A DNA stretch of 40,573 bases. Origin: Clostridia bacterium. Its GTDB lineage: Bacteria; Bacillota; Clostridia; Oscillospirales; CAG-272. Below the pieces are notes generated by a model that worked only from the letters and a program-made list of their open reading frames with translations, ran no database searches and was not told the origin of the DNA. The stretch spans positions 1 through 40,573 of the forward strand of contig JAFUPC010000121.1 in assembly GCA_017481495.1 (NCBI GenBank), given 5' to 3'. This document shows, in pieces, positions 1-7,551 of the stretch; position 1 is the first letter of the stretch; each line of letters starts with the position of its first letter. A program made the position numbers and the translations under genes.

Positions 1-417
1 ACCATCAAAAAGGTCTTTGCCCAGCTGGAATCCGACGGCATGATCGTCACGGGAAAATCGTCCGAGCTGCTCGGTGCGGCATCCGCGATGCTGCTCAACG
101 CGCTCAAATATCTCGCCGGCATTCCGGACGACACCCTGCTCATCTCCCCCGCGGTTCTCGAACCGATCGCCAACCTCAAAACGAAGTGCTTCGGCAACAA
201 AAATCCCCGCCTGCACACGGACGAAACGCTCATCGCGCTTGCCATCTGTGCCGCCACCGACGAAACCGCCGCGCGCGCCTACGCCCAGCTTCCCCGTCTC
301 AAGGGCGCGGAAATGCACTCCACCGTCGTGCTGTCCGCCGTGGACGATTCCACAACCAAAAAGCTCGGCATCCGCCTGACCTGCGAGCCGGTATATCAGG
401 CAAAGAAGCTGTCATAA
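1..417 (+). CDS. DUF1846 family protein, C-terminal part
   Basis: The reading frame is open from base 1, so this is the last 138 codons of a gene that begins outside the window. The residues around LHTDETLIALAICAAT, the later KKLGIRLTCEP stretch and the terminal region match my memory of the DUF1846 family, a conserved Firmicutes cytosolic protein of about 500 residues with solved structures but no settled function. Nothing looks broken: the frame runs cleanly to TAA at 415-417. The next gene starts 41 bp downstream on the same strand with its own ribosome binding site, so the two may be co-transcribed. The family call comes from recalled sequence similarity, not from a catalytic motif. Confidence 0.8.
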   Translation, partial: TIKKVFAQLESDGMIVTGKSSELLGAASAMLLNALKYLAGIPDDTLLISPAVLEPIANLKTKCFGNKNPRLHTDETLIALAICAATDETAARAYAQLPRLKGAEMHSTVVLSAVDDSTTKKLGIRLTCEPVYQAKKLS

Positions 418-458
418 CGATACGCCCCCGATTCCCAAAGAAAGGCGGTGCCGCCCCG

Positions 459-1433
459 ATGAAGGAACTTGATTTTGTCAAGAATGCGCTGGAACAAATC
501 GAGACGAACTACGGCGTGCAGATCGTCATCAAGGACTGCTATTCCATCATGAAACTGCGGCCCGCGTTTTCGGATATTCTGAAACGGTTTCTGATCCATT
601 GGGATCCGTTCTGTATCTGCATGAAACGCAATCTCTCTGCGCGCAAGGTGTGTACACATTTCGGCAACACCCACATGGGACGGCGCATGAACAATACTCC
701 CGCGGAATATGAGCACGGCGCGTGTGTGACCTGTCCGTTTGGCGTGCGGGAGCTATATTATCCCATCCGCTGTGCGGGTCACATCATCGGCGCGCTGATC
801 ATGGGATACACCGCTTGTGAAGAAAAAGCACGGGAAGAAGCGTTTTCGGGTGCCGCCACGCACGGCATTCCGCGCGAAACCTTCGTCCCCCTGTACGAAA
901 AGCACATCGCCCGGCGCACACTTCCCGACCGGGACAGTGCCGCGTACCGCGAATTTGCGCTGTGCGGGGAAATGCTGTCTCTGATCTGCGAAAAAGAGCT
1001 GTCGGAGCTGCACATCGACGTGCTGTTCCGGTACGATTTTATCTTCGACAATTCCAATACCTTTCTGAACCCCGAAGAAAATATGCAATTCTTCTCCCGC
1101 ACGATGCAGGGCGAAAATCGCCGCATGACGGTGATCCTGAACGCCATTTACTACATTCAGGAAAACTATACCCGCAAAATCACCGTGGACGAGATCGCCC
1201 GTTACTGCTACTGCTCCGCTTCCACATTAAGCCACATTTTCGCCAAAAACTACGGCATGACCATCGGCCGTCTCATCCAGAACATCCGCTGTGACCGCGC
1301 CAAGGTTCTCCTGCGCGACAGCAGTGCCTCCGTCGGACAGATCGCGCTGGAATGCGGCTTTACCACGCCGGATTATTTTACGTCGGTGTTCAAGTCCATG
1401 ACCGGAATGACGCCGACGGAGTACAGGAAGTGA
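459..1433 (+). CDS. AraC-family regulator with Cys-rich PocR-like sensor domain
   Basis: A 324-residue transcription regulator. The last ~100 residues form the double helix-turn-helix of the AraC/XylS family (ITVDEIARYCYCSASTLSHI, then VGQIALECGFTTPDYFTSVF, ending TGMTPTEYRK), which binds DNA. The N-terminal ~200 residues hold several cysteines (C-x-C near residue 49, then VCTHFGNTH and ACVTCPFG) followed by YYPIRCAGHIIGALIMGY, the layout of PocR-type ligand-binding sensor domains. I chose ATG 459 because AAAGAAAGGCGG lies just upstream. The frame is open further upstream, but those residues overlap the DUF1846 gene and look like shadow coding. The ligand is unknown; neighbouring sugar genes make a carbohydrate or polyol signal plausible. 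Confidence 0.82.
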   Translation: MKELDFVKNALEQIETNYGVQIVIKDCYSIMKLRPAFSDILKRFLIHWDPFCICMKRNLSARKVCTHFGNTHMGRRMNNTPAEYEHGACVTCPFGVRELYYPIRCAGHIIGALIMGYTACEEKAREEAFSGAATHGIPRETFVPLYEKHIARRTLPDRDSAAYREFALCGEMLSLICEKELSELHIDVLFRYDFIFDNSNTFLNPEENMQFFSRTMQGENRRMTVILNAIYYIQENYTRKITVDEIARYCYCSASTLSHIFAKNYGMTIGRLIQNIRCDRAKVLLRDSSASVGQIALECGFTTPDYFTSVFKSMTGMTPTEYRK

Positions 1434-1446
1434 GGGTGGGGGATGT

Positions 1447-1607
1447 TGTCAACCTAAAGGCGACGATGGTGATTTAATAGAAAGACGGGCATACAGGCGA
1501 CTGCGCTTCCCCTGTTCAGCTTCGCTGAACGTAACAGGGAAGGCGTAACGTCGCCGTCTCGTTATTTTTTCCTTGCCAAAACAGCATCGTCGCCCTTAAG
1601 TTTGACA
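1447..1607. repeat. Inverted-repeat element, copy A (161 bp)
   Basis: Ends are inverted copies: 1447-1468 reads TGTCAA then CTAAAGGCGACGATG, and 1585-1607 is its near-complement (CATCGTCGCCCTTAAG then TTTGACA). The interior has nested hairpins, including TTCCCCTGTT...AACAGGGAA and GTTCAGC-TTC-GCTGAAC around 1506-1545. The flanking interior (ATAGAAAGACGGGC and GTTATTTTT.CCTTGC) is shared with copy B at 31805-31915. It contains no protein gene. It starts 13 bp after the AraC stop codon. Confidence 0.8.
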
Positions 1608-1631
1608 GTATCTCCCTTTACCCCCCATATT

Positions 1632-1682
1632 TCCAACAAAAACAAACCCCTCCGCCGTGCCATACAAAGCATCGGCGGAGGG
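1632..1682 (-). terminator. Rho-independent terminator of the GH20 operon
   Basis: On the minus strand, CCCTCCGCCG (1682-1673) and CGGCGGAGGG (1657-1648) form a perfect 10-bp GC-rich stem with a 15-nt loop. GTTTGTTTTTGTT follows at 1644-1632. It lies 28 bp past the GH20 stop codon. Confidence 0.85.
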
Positions 1683-1709
1683 AATTTTTATCCAAATGGC
1701 TCGATACCG

Positions 1710-3137
1710 TTATTTACGCAGAAGCTTTCCTGCGACCGCATCGGTGTGGGCAAAGCGTTTTGCAAGGTCTTCTCCCGTCATGGAAGAATCCGTATTCCAT
1801 GTTTTTTCCGCAAGGGCGGGAATGCGTTCGCGGATGAGGGTGGATTCGGCTTGGCAGGCATTCTCGTTTGAGGGCAGGGAGACCAGCCCATCGCCCCAGG
1901 CGCAGATCTGACCGCCGAGCACGGGGGCATTCTCCGGAACAACAATGTCCTGCGTGGAGGCGATGGATTTCGGCCACCAGTGCCGCCAGGTATGGATGTT
2001 CCAGTCGAGAATTTCCGCGGGCGTCCAGTGCGTGTTCGGCGTGACGATGTAGAGCGGCTTCCAGGAGCAGTTGATGAGCGTGAAACCGCCGTCAAGCAGA
2101 TCGGGCGCGAGCTGATAATACGACTCCCACGCGACGACAATGACGTCTTTGGAGATCAGATGGTTGTACTCCTTGGAAAAGCCTTCCCAGATGACGGGGG
2201 TCACGCCTTTGGAGAGCACATAATCGGTCATGCGCTGCAGATAGTGCGCGTAGAGCGCGTGAACGTTTTCAAGACCGTGCGCTTCTCTGTACGCGCGGCA
2301 TCCGGGACAGTCGTCCCAGCGGGCGATCGCCGCTTCGTCGCCGCCGAGGTGGATGTACGGCGCATCCGGGAACAGGGCAAGCGTTTCGTCGAGAATGGTT
2401 TCCAGCGCGGAGAAGGTCTTTTCCTCTGCACACATGATGCCGTGGGAACCGAAAATGTCCGGGTAGGTCTGATTGAAGCGCGTGCAGTGACCGGGCAGGT
2501 CGACCTCCGGAACGAGCGTGACACCGCGTTCACGGGCATAGGCGGCAAGCGCGCGCAACTCTTCCTTGGAATAGGTACGGTTTTCGCTCGGCAGAAGCGG
2601 GAACGCATCTGAGGGGAGTGTGAAGCTCTGGTCATCGGTGAAATGCAACTGCAGGCGCGAGAGCTTGTAAAGCCAGCACAGGTCGACCGCATCGTAAAGA
2701 TATTTCACGGGATGCCATTTGCGCGCAAGGTCACCCATCAGACCGCGCCAGGGCGCGGAGGGCGCATCTTCGATGTGCATCGCGGGGCAGAGAAGACCGC
2801 CGTCGGCAGCTTCAAAGGACAGAAGCAGTGTCGCAAACGCATACGACAGCGCGGTTGTGTCCCCGGCGGAAACCGAAACGTGACCGTCGGCGGCGTCGAT
2901 GCGGTACCGGCCGTCGGGCGTGCCCGTTTCACAGGTGCAGACAATTGCGGCTTCTTCGGCGGGCGCGGAAACAAACAGCACGTTCCACGCGCGGTCGCAG
3001 TAATCGACAAACGCGCGGACGGCACCGCGGACATCGCCGCTGTCGAAGCCGGTTACATGATAGGTCAGCGGCAGAACGAAAGATTCTCCCGTGGCAGACA
3101 ATGTTTTGGGGGCGGGGAGCAGGTTTTGAATATTCAT
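1710..3137 (-). CDS. Glycoside hydrolase family 20 beta-N-acetylhexosaminidase
   Basis: A 475-residue GH20 enzyme that would release terminal beta-linked GlcNAc or GalNAc. Residues ~1-125 fit the GH20b-type N-terminal domain and the rest the (beta/alpha)8 barrel. The signature HLGGDE places the substrate-assisted catalytic Asp267-Glu268 pair, preceded by VPEVDLPGHC (209-218), which is typical of the family. Tryptophans near WHTWRHWW and WGDG fit the sugar-binding aromatic cage. There is no signal peptide, so it should act inside the cell on imported oligosaccharides. ATG 3137 is preceded by an AGAGG site. The start overlaps the upstream isomerase-like gene by 4 bp, implying translational coupling. 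A strong terminator follows. Confidence 0.93.
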   Translation of the reverse strand: MNIQNLLPAPKTLSATGESFVLPLTYHVTGFDSGDVRGAVRAFVDYCDRAWNVLFVSAPAEEAAIVCTCETGTPDGRYRIDAADGHVSVSAGDTTALSYAFATLLLSFEAADGGLLCPAMHIEDAPSAPWRGLMGDLARKWHPVKYLYDAVDLCWLYKLSRLQLHFTDDQSFTLPSDAFPLLPSENRTYSKEELRALAAYARERGVTLVPEVDLPGHCTRFNQTYPDIFGSHGIMCAEEKTFSALETILDETLALFPDAPYIHLGGDEAAIARWDDCPGCRAYREAHGLENVHALYAHYLQRMTDYVLSKGVTPVIWEGFSKEYNHLISKDVIVVAWESYYQLAPDLLDGGFTLINCSWKPLYIVTPNTHWTPAEILDWNIHTWRHWWPKSIASTQDIVVPENAPVLGGQICAWGDGLVSLPSNENACQAESTLIRERIPALAEKTWNTDSSMTGEDLAKRFAHTDAVAGKLLRK

Positions 3138-3943
3138 CTGTGATACCTCTTATTGTAATCGTCAAACAGTGCGTCGTAATTTGCCTTGATCTCGGCAAGC
3201 GTGCCGGCGGATTCGTAGTTGAACACGCCCTGATAACCGACTTCTTCAAAGGCGGCAAGCAGTGCCATCCAGTCGATCTTTCCGCGCTCGTCGCGGGGGA
3301 GCCAGTGCCGCTCGTCCGCATAGTCGTGGTCGGAGATGTGCGTTGTGATGATGCGGTTCCCAAGTGCGCGGACGGCATCCTCGGACTTTTCTTTCAGAAA
3401 ATGGTTGACATCCACGCAGGCATACACGCCGGGGATTCCTTCAAGGATGGAGATCCCCTCAGCCGCCGTGTTGAATAAGCAGGTGCGCGGCAGAGATTCG
3501 ACGGCGATGGGCGTTTTTGTCCATGCGGTCATCGTCACAAGAGAATCGTGCAGGGCGGCAAGCTGTGCGGGACGGATGTCGTCGGGGATCGGCTCAAAGC
3601 TTCCGTGGATGATGTAGCAGTAAGGGGCATAAGCATCAATGACGGGCAGGATCTCGCGGAGGTTGTCAAGTGCCTCTCTGCGTACTGCGGGGTCATGATG
3701 CGCAAAATTCCAGTGCGGGCCGAAGGAAATGTGGACACCGTTGAAATACAGTCCGGAGCTTTTCGTGATCTCAAGACCGTCCTTCAGACCTTTCATCGCT
3801 TCGATCTCCTTATCTCTGTGCGGCCAGTGTGCGCAGAGGTCGAGATCCATTGCATCAAAGCCAAGCGACTTCGCTTCTTTGACCTGTTCCGCAAAGCCGT
3901 CGCGGAACAGGGAGAGGGATTTGCCGAGTCGGAGTTTGTACAT
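3134..3943 (-). CDS. Sugar phosphate isomerase/epimerase-like TIM barrel protein
   Basis: A 269-residue protein of the xylose-isomerase-like TIM barrel superfamily (AP endonuclease 2 fold). Features seen are the N-terminal EAKSLGFDAMDLDL strand-helix, VHISFGPHWN, the PIAVESLPRT metal-ligand strand, YACVDVNHFL, TTHISDHDY and the final GVFNYES. The E, D, H and E positions are those that usually hold the divalent metal in this fold. Which sugar it uses cannot be read from the sequence. I chose ATG 3943 because GTGAGG lies seven bases before it; a GTG four codons upstream is the alternative. It is the first gene of an operon with the GH20 enzyme, overlapping it by 4 bp, which suggests that it processes the released amino sugar or a derivative. 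Confidence 0.85.
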   Translation of the reverse strand: MYKLRLGKSLSLFRDGFAEQVKEAKSLGFDAMDLDLCAHWPHRDKEIEAMKGLKDGLEITKSSGLYFNGVHISFGPHWNFAHHDPAVRREALDNLREILPVIDAYAPYCYIIHGSFEPIPDDIRPAQLAALHDSLVTMTAWTKTPIAVESLPRTCLFNTAAEGISILEGIPGVYACVDVNHFLKEKSEDAVRALGNRIITTHISDHDYADERHWLPRDERGKIDWMALLAAFEEVGYQGVFNYESAGTLAEIKANYDALFDDYNKRYHR

Positions 3944-4076
3944 AATAAACCTCACTTGTTGAAATTAATATAAAATTCACAAAAAATTCATCATAACAAC
4001 ACAATACGATAGTATAATGATTGTGAAATATATTTTCAGCTAATTTTTGAGTAAAGGAAATGTGTAAACTCTTGAA

Positions 4077-5042
4077 ATGAAACGATTTATAAAGATTTAC
4101 ATAATTATTGTGCTTTTGTTTATATTGGTGGGGTGTTCAAACGATACTACTGTAATAACAGGTGAAAAAATGATATTAACAAGTAGTATTACGGAAAAAT
4201 CGAATGACGAAACAAATTCTGCGGAATTCACGACCCAAATCATGATTGATGCTTCCGTAATTGATATGGTGGAAACATATTCATTTCCCGTTTATTATAA
4301 AGAATACGTAATAGCACAGGACGGAAGTTTTTCTAAAGGGACACCACAAACTTATCGGGCAAATGCACAGGAAATTCTGTCGAATTTTTTTCGTATGTAC
4401 ACAGGGGAAAACATTATTTTTTCTGCGGAGGATGACATTACGGGTGCATTTTATCAATACGAAGGAACGACATTTTCTGCCGGTTATGACAGTATCAGTT
4501 TTCGGATATCGGGCGATATTGATGATTTAAATAGCATTTTGGAACATCCTTATGTAAAAGCTATGATTTCCTTTTGTGGTATCTCGGATGTCACTGTCCT
4601 GAATTATCGAAACAGAGGTTTGACTGTTGGCACGGATTACGATTATATCCTAATGCAGAAATCGGAATTATCGATTGAAACAGGCATTCCGTATTTGGGA
4701 CGCGGATTGGTATCAATGATTACAATCTCCGGATATGATGACTTCATTCTGGTATCTGGTACAAAGAAAGATAATGGTTTTCCTGAGTTATATTTAGAGA
4801 ATTCCAGTATTCTTTTGCCGGATGAAGCGGTCAAAGCATGGTATTTCGATTACGCGGATTATGAGGAAATGACATTCCGGGTTGTGGATATTGTATATGA
4901 AGGTGGTCGAAACAGGGCAACATGGAATTATATTCTGCCATATTACTGTGTACAGTATTGGCACGGTGAAGTCGTGGTCGAAGAAAAAATTCCCATGTAT
5001 GATGAAGAACAGTTTGTATATGAGGAGGATTCTGTCGGTTAA
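4077..5042 (+). CDS. AT-rich lipoprotein of unknown function
   Basis: A 321-residue secreted lipoprotein. Residues 1-19 are a short positive start and hydrophobic segment, ending in the lipobox LVGC with Cys20. A Ser/Thr/Glu-rich linker (~21-60) leads to a soluble domain rich in Tyr, Asp and beta-prone stretches that I do not recognise. Codon and base usage are strikingly AT-rich against every neighbour (ATA, AAA and TTT codons are common), suggesting recent acquisition or relaxed selection. A TATAAT box at 4013-4018 may be its -10. The nearest AAAGGA site lies 18 bases before the ATG, unusually far, and an in-frame TAA at 4065 rules out an upstream start. It is a single-gene unit facing the AEC transporter gene. 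Confidence 0.75.
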   Translation: MKRFIKIYIIIVLLFILVGCSNDTTVITGEKMILTSSITEKSNDETNSAEFTTQIMIDASVIDMVETYSFPVYYKEYVIAQDGSFSKGTPQTYRANAQEILSNFFRMYTGENIIFSAEDDITGAFYQYEGTTFSAGYDSISFRISGDIDDLNSILEHPYVKAMISFCGISDVTVLNYRNRGLTVGTDYDYILMQKSELSIETGIPYLGRGLVSMITISGYDDFILVSGTKKDNGFPELYLENSSILLPDEAVKAWYFDYADYEEMTFRVVDIVYEGGRNRATWNYILPYYCVQYWHGEVVVEEKIPMYDEEQFVYEEDSVG

Positions 5043-5165
5043 TTGGGATAAATCGGAGTGGCACTAACATACCTCACCGGATTATATATCCTACCGTTCT
5101 TCCGAATTTTATTTTTCATGATGAAATTTCTGGAAAACGAAGAATTTGGGATATTTTTGCCCTAC

Positions 5166-5198
5166 GGGGTGTTGCAAATTTTCAAGTTGCAACACCCC
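5166..5198. terminator. Probable bidirectional terminator hairpin
   Basis: GGGGTGTTGCAA (5166-5177) pairs perfectly with TTGCAACACCCC (5187-5198) around a 9-nt loop. It is followed on the plus strand by TGTTTATATTTT and lies just 3 bp beyond the AEC stop codon on the minus strand. It sits between two convergent genes. The U-tracts are imperfect on both sides. Confidence 0.65.
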
Positions 5199-5201
5199 TG
5201 T

Positions 5202-6167
5202 TTATATTTTCAATATCAGATTGCAGATCGCCACTGCCACCGGTATCGTGAACATGGAAAGCAGGGTGGACATCCCGACGGTTTTAGACGCGTAGTCCGG
5301 CCGCAGGTCGTAAATTTCCGCGAACATGGCGGTGACGGCGGCGGTCGGCAGGGATGCCATGATGGTGAAGAAGATCACGCGGTCGTCGGACATTCCGCAC
5401 AGATGATACACAAGCGCGATCAGTGTCGGTGCGGCAAGCAGGCGCAGAAACGAGAAAATGTACATCTGTGCATCCAGGAAAATTTCTTTCAGCGGCAGAC
5501 GGGACAGATTCGCGCCGATGACCAGCAGGACGATGGGCGTGCAGATGTTGTTCATGTACCCGACTGTCGCCGCGACGGGCGCGGGGAGCTTTATCTGCAA
5601 GACAAATAAGAGAAATCCGAGCAGACACGGGGTTGTGCCGTGGTTGAGCACCATTTTCAAGGGGTTGATTTTGATCTGTTCCCCGCCGGAATGCTTGCCT
5701 TTGGCGCGTGCCAGCACGATCATGCCGTAGGACCAGACCGACAGATTGAACGCGACCACATAAAACGCGCCCCAGAACAGCCCCATATCGCCGAACAGTG
5801 TGGAGAGAATGGGAAATCCCATGAATCCCGCATTGACAAACGTCATACTGTACTCGGTCAGAATGCGCTCCGTTTTGTCGCGGCGGACGTAATGCGCCGA
5901 CAGAAACGCAAACAGCGCTAAAATGGCATGGGAAAGCAGACCGATGCCGAGGATTCCCAGACCCGCCATCAGGTTCTCGCGGGAATATTCGACGTTGACA
6001 AGTGCATTGACCAGCATGAACGGCTGTGCCACGTTGACGGTCAGTTTGGAAAGCTTTTTGGACATCGGCTCGTCGATGATCCCGGTTTTCGCGGAATATA
6101 AGCCGATCAAGATCAGTAAAAGCATGGAGGTCACAGCCTGTGCCGTGACGGAAAATGAGACGGTCAT
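5202..6167 (-). CDS. AEC family (auxin efflux carrier-like) transporter
   Basis: A 321-residue integral membrane protein with about ten hydrophobic segments in two halves, as in the AEC family (TC 2.A.69), whose bacterial members include malate and other organic-anion carriers. The family-like features are the N-terminal LLLILIGLYSAKTGIIDE, then KKLSKLTVNVAQPFMLVNAL, and in the second half GYMNNICTPIVLLVIGANL, whose Asn and Pro break the helix as in other members. The substrate cannot be told. AAAGG about 12 bases upstream of ATG 6167 is a modest ribosome binding site. It lies downstream of the uracil-DNA glycosylase gene, separated by a hairpin array that may limit read-through. Confidence 0.88.
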   Translation of the reverse strand: MTVSFSVTAQAVTSMLLLILIGLYSAKTGIIDEPMSKKLSKLTVNVAQPFMLVNALVNVEYSRENLMAGLGILGIGLLSHAILALFAFLSAHYVRRDKTERILTEYSMTFVNAGFMGFPILSTLFGDMGLFWGAFYVVAFNLSVWSYGMIVLARAKGKHSGGEQIKINPLKMVLNHGTTPCLLGFLLFVLQIKLPAPVAATVGYMNNICTPIVLLVIGANLSRLPLKEIFLDAQMYIFSFLRLLAAPTLIALVYHLCGMSDDRVIFFTIMASLPTAAVTAMFAEIYDLRPDYASKTVGMSTLLSMFTIPVAVAICNLILKI

Positions 6168-6210
6168 GATGTTTTGAAACCTTTTGTGGGATGGTAAATT
6201 TCATAAATCG

Positions 6211-6373
6211 AAAATGGCTCTGCCATTTTCTTCCTTAATATTTCGTCCAACGGACGAAATATATCATACGCCGACAAGCGTATATCATTCACCTTTAGCG
6301 GACACCCGTCAAAGGTGGATATCATATTTCCGCAAATGCGGAAATATATCACGCAGTCAACGTTCACGTTGAC
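6211..6373. repeat. Hairpin array with ATATCA connectors (array 1)
   Basis: Six consecutive self-complementary units of unrelated sequence. They are AAAATGGC/GCCATTTT (6211-6229), ATATTTCGTCC/GGACGAAATAT (6238-6262), ATACGC/GCGTAT (6266-6283), CACCTTT/AAAGGTG (~6290-6317), ATATTTCCGC/GCGGAAATAT (6324-6347) and GTCAACG/CGTTGAC (6356-6373). Most are joined by ATATCAT or a close variant. The last hairpin overlaps the stop codon of the uracil-DNA glycosylase gene. It contains no coding sequence. A second array of the same design is at 40248-40381. Confidence 0.75.
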
Positions 6374-6939
6374 AGCATCGTCTCCCGATACTTCTCCGCA
6401 ATGCGCTTCATATCTTCCATCATATCCTCTTTCTTTGTAGCATCGCGCAGAAGCGCGGAGGGATGATAGACGGCGCACATATCAAATGCGCCGCGCTGAT
6501 ACCAGATCCCGTGCTCCCGTGTGATGCGGAAATCGGGCTTGATCAGGCGCATGGCAGAGATGCGGCCGAGGCAGACGATGATTTTCGGGCGAATGATGCG
6601 GATCTGGGCGCGCAGGTGCTCCATGCACACATCTTCTTCTTCGGGGAGCGGGTCGCGGTTGTGCGGCGGACGGCATTTCAGAATATTGGCGATGTAAACG
6701 TCCTCGCGCGGAATGCCGACGGCGTACAGATACCGGTCGAGCAGCTGTCCCGCCGCACCGACGAATGGAATGCCCGTGGCATCCTCCCGCTCTCCCGGTG
6801 CTTCGCCGACAAACATCAGGGCGGCAGAAGCGCTTCCCACGCCGAAAACGAGATTCGTCCGCGTTTTTCCGAGGGGACAGGCGTGACAAGTTTCGCAGGC
6901 GGTTTTCTGTGCCGCCAGTCTGGTTTCTTGTTCGGTCAT
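6364..6939 (-). CDS. Family 4 uracil-DNA glycosylase (Fe-S type)
   Basis: A 191-residue DNA repair enzyme that removes uracil from DNA. Motif A is GEAPGEREDATGIPFVG (45-61), and the C-terminal motif is HPSALLR. The 4Fe-4S ligands are visible as Cys18-x2-Cys21 (CHACPL) plus Cys89 in KCRPPHNRDP and Cys105, exactly the C-x15-C spacing of family 4. ATG 6939 was chosen because the N-terminus then matches the family length; the frame is open upstream but encodes shadow residues. The AAAGGA site overlaps the stop codon of the upstream gene, so translation is probably coupled to it. The last hairpin of the adjacent array covers the stop codon. Confidence 0.93.
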   Translation of the reverse strand: MTEQETRLAAQKTACETCHACPLGKTRTNLVFGVGSASAALMFVGEAPGEREDATGIPFVGAAGQLLDRYLYAVGIPREDVYIANILKCRPPHNRDPLPEEEDVCMEHLRAQIRIIRPKIIVCLGRISAMRLIKPDFRITREHGIWYQRGAFDMCAVYHPSALLRDATKKEDMMEDMKRIAEKYRETMLST

Positions 6940-6956
6940 AATGGATACGGTTTCCT

Positions 6957-7457
6957 TTACGGTGTATCGGGTGATGGAAATGATTGGTTGTGTTTTGCGG
7001 GAACGGACGCCCCCGCGAATGCCGCAAGACGTTCCACGGCACCATGTGCGGCAAGACAGACCGCGTGCTCCGCAAGGCACAGAAGCATCGACGACGATGC
7101 GATGCGCGTTCCGTATTCTTCCAGTATCACAACGGCGGAAAGTCCCCGCTGGTTCTGCGGCTCGGAAAGGGCAAGGCAGAACCGCGCTTCCTCCCCCCCG
7201 GGACGGCGTTCCAAAATATAAACCGCGCTGTCACCGCAGTAGCCGCGCAGAAGCAGAAGACGGCAGAGAAAGAACAGCGTCTGCGGTGCGCACGGTTCCA
7301 ATGCGTAAAGCGTACAAAGAGGAGGGAAGGCATTCTGCCCGGCAGAATGCCCGGCGGCGTGCGCCGGTGCGTGGGGAGAGGGTGGCGGAGCCGGAAAAAC
7401 GGCTTCGTTATGTAGAGGTGTGGCTGAATCCATTGGCAGGTATTTCCTTTCATTCAT
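6957..7457 (-). CDS. Probable shortened MecA-like adaptor protein
   Basis: A 166-residue protein. The first ~50 residues are rich in Pro, Ala and His and look disordered. The rest resembles, by eye, the C-terminal ClpC-binding domain of MecA adaptors. A beta strand plus helix (LYALEPCAPQTLFFLCRLLL) is followed by DSAVYILERRPGGEEARFCL, then ILEEYGTRI...LAEHAVCLAAHGAVERLAAF, which aligns with the 'LLSEFG...L.EYG..I...ALQ' ending of Bacillus MecA. MecA is usually about 220 residues with a folded N-terminal substrate-binding half, which is missing here. If the call is right, it may deliver unusual clients or act as a partial adaptor. It has its own -10 box and overlaps no other gene. The alternative is an unrelated hypothetical protein. 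Confidence 0.5.
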   Translation of the reverse strand: MNERKYLPMDSATPLHNEAVFPAPPPSPHAPAHAAGHSAGQNAFPPLCTLYALEPCAPQTLFFLCRLLLLRGYCGDSAVYILERRPGGEEARFCLALSEPQNQRGLSAVVILEEYGTRIASSSMLLCLAEHAVCLAAHGAVERLAAFAGASVPAKHNQSFPSPDTP

Positions 7458-7479
7458 ATTCGGAGTTTCGGATACTAAT

Positions 7480-7508
7480 ATTATAATCCATTTCACCGAA
7501 AAAGGAAA
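7480..7508 (-). promoter_or_regulatory. Promoter of the MecA-like/udg genes
   Basis: On the minus strand, TATAAT (7485-7480) lies 17 bp after a weak -35 TTTCCT (7508-7503). The predicted transcript would begin about 15 nt before ATG 7457, so the leader is very short. Confidence 0.55.
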
Positions 7509-7551
7509 CCCTCAATTTCTGGAAGTCGGGGGGAGAATGTTCCCGGACGGT

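Noticed and set aside
3134..3955. GTG start at 3955 for the isomerase-like gene
   Set aside because: It lies within the GTGAGG ribosome binding site used by ATG 3943.
4060..4080. Leader peptide MCKLLK overlapping the start of the AT-rich lipoprotein
   Set aside because: The AAAGGA site is only one base from its ATG, too close for efficient initiation. The overlap ATGA is suggestive but unsupported.
6211..6373. CRISPR array or integron attC series
   Set aside because: There is no constant repeat with spacers, no cas genes and no integrase; the stems differ from unit to unit and only the short connector is conserved.
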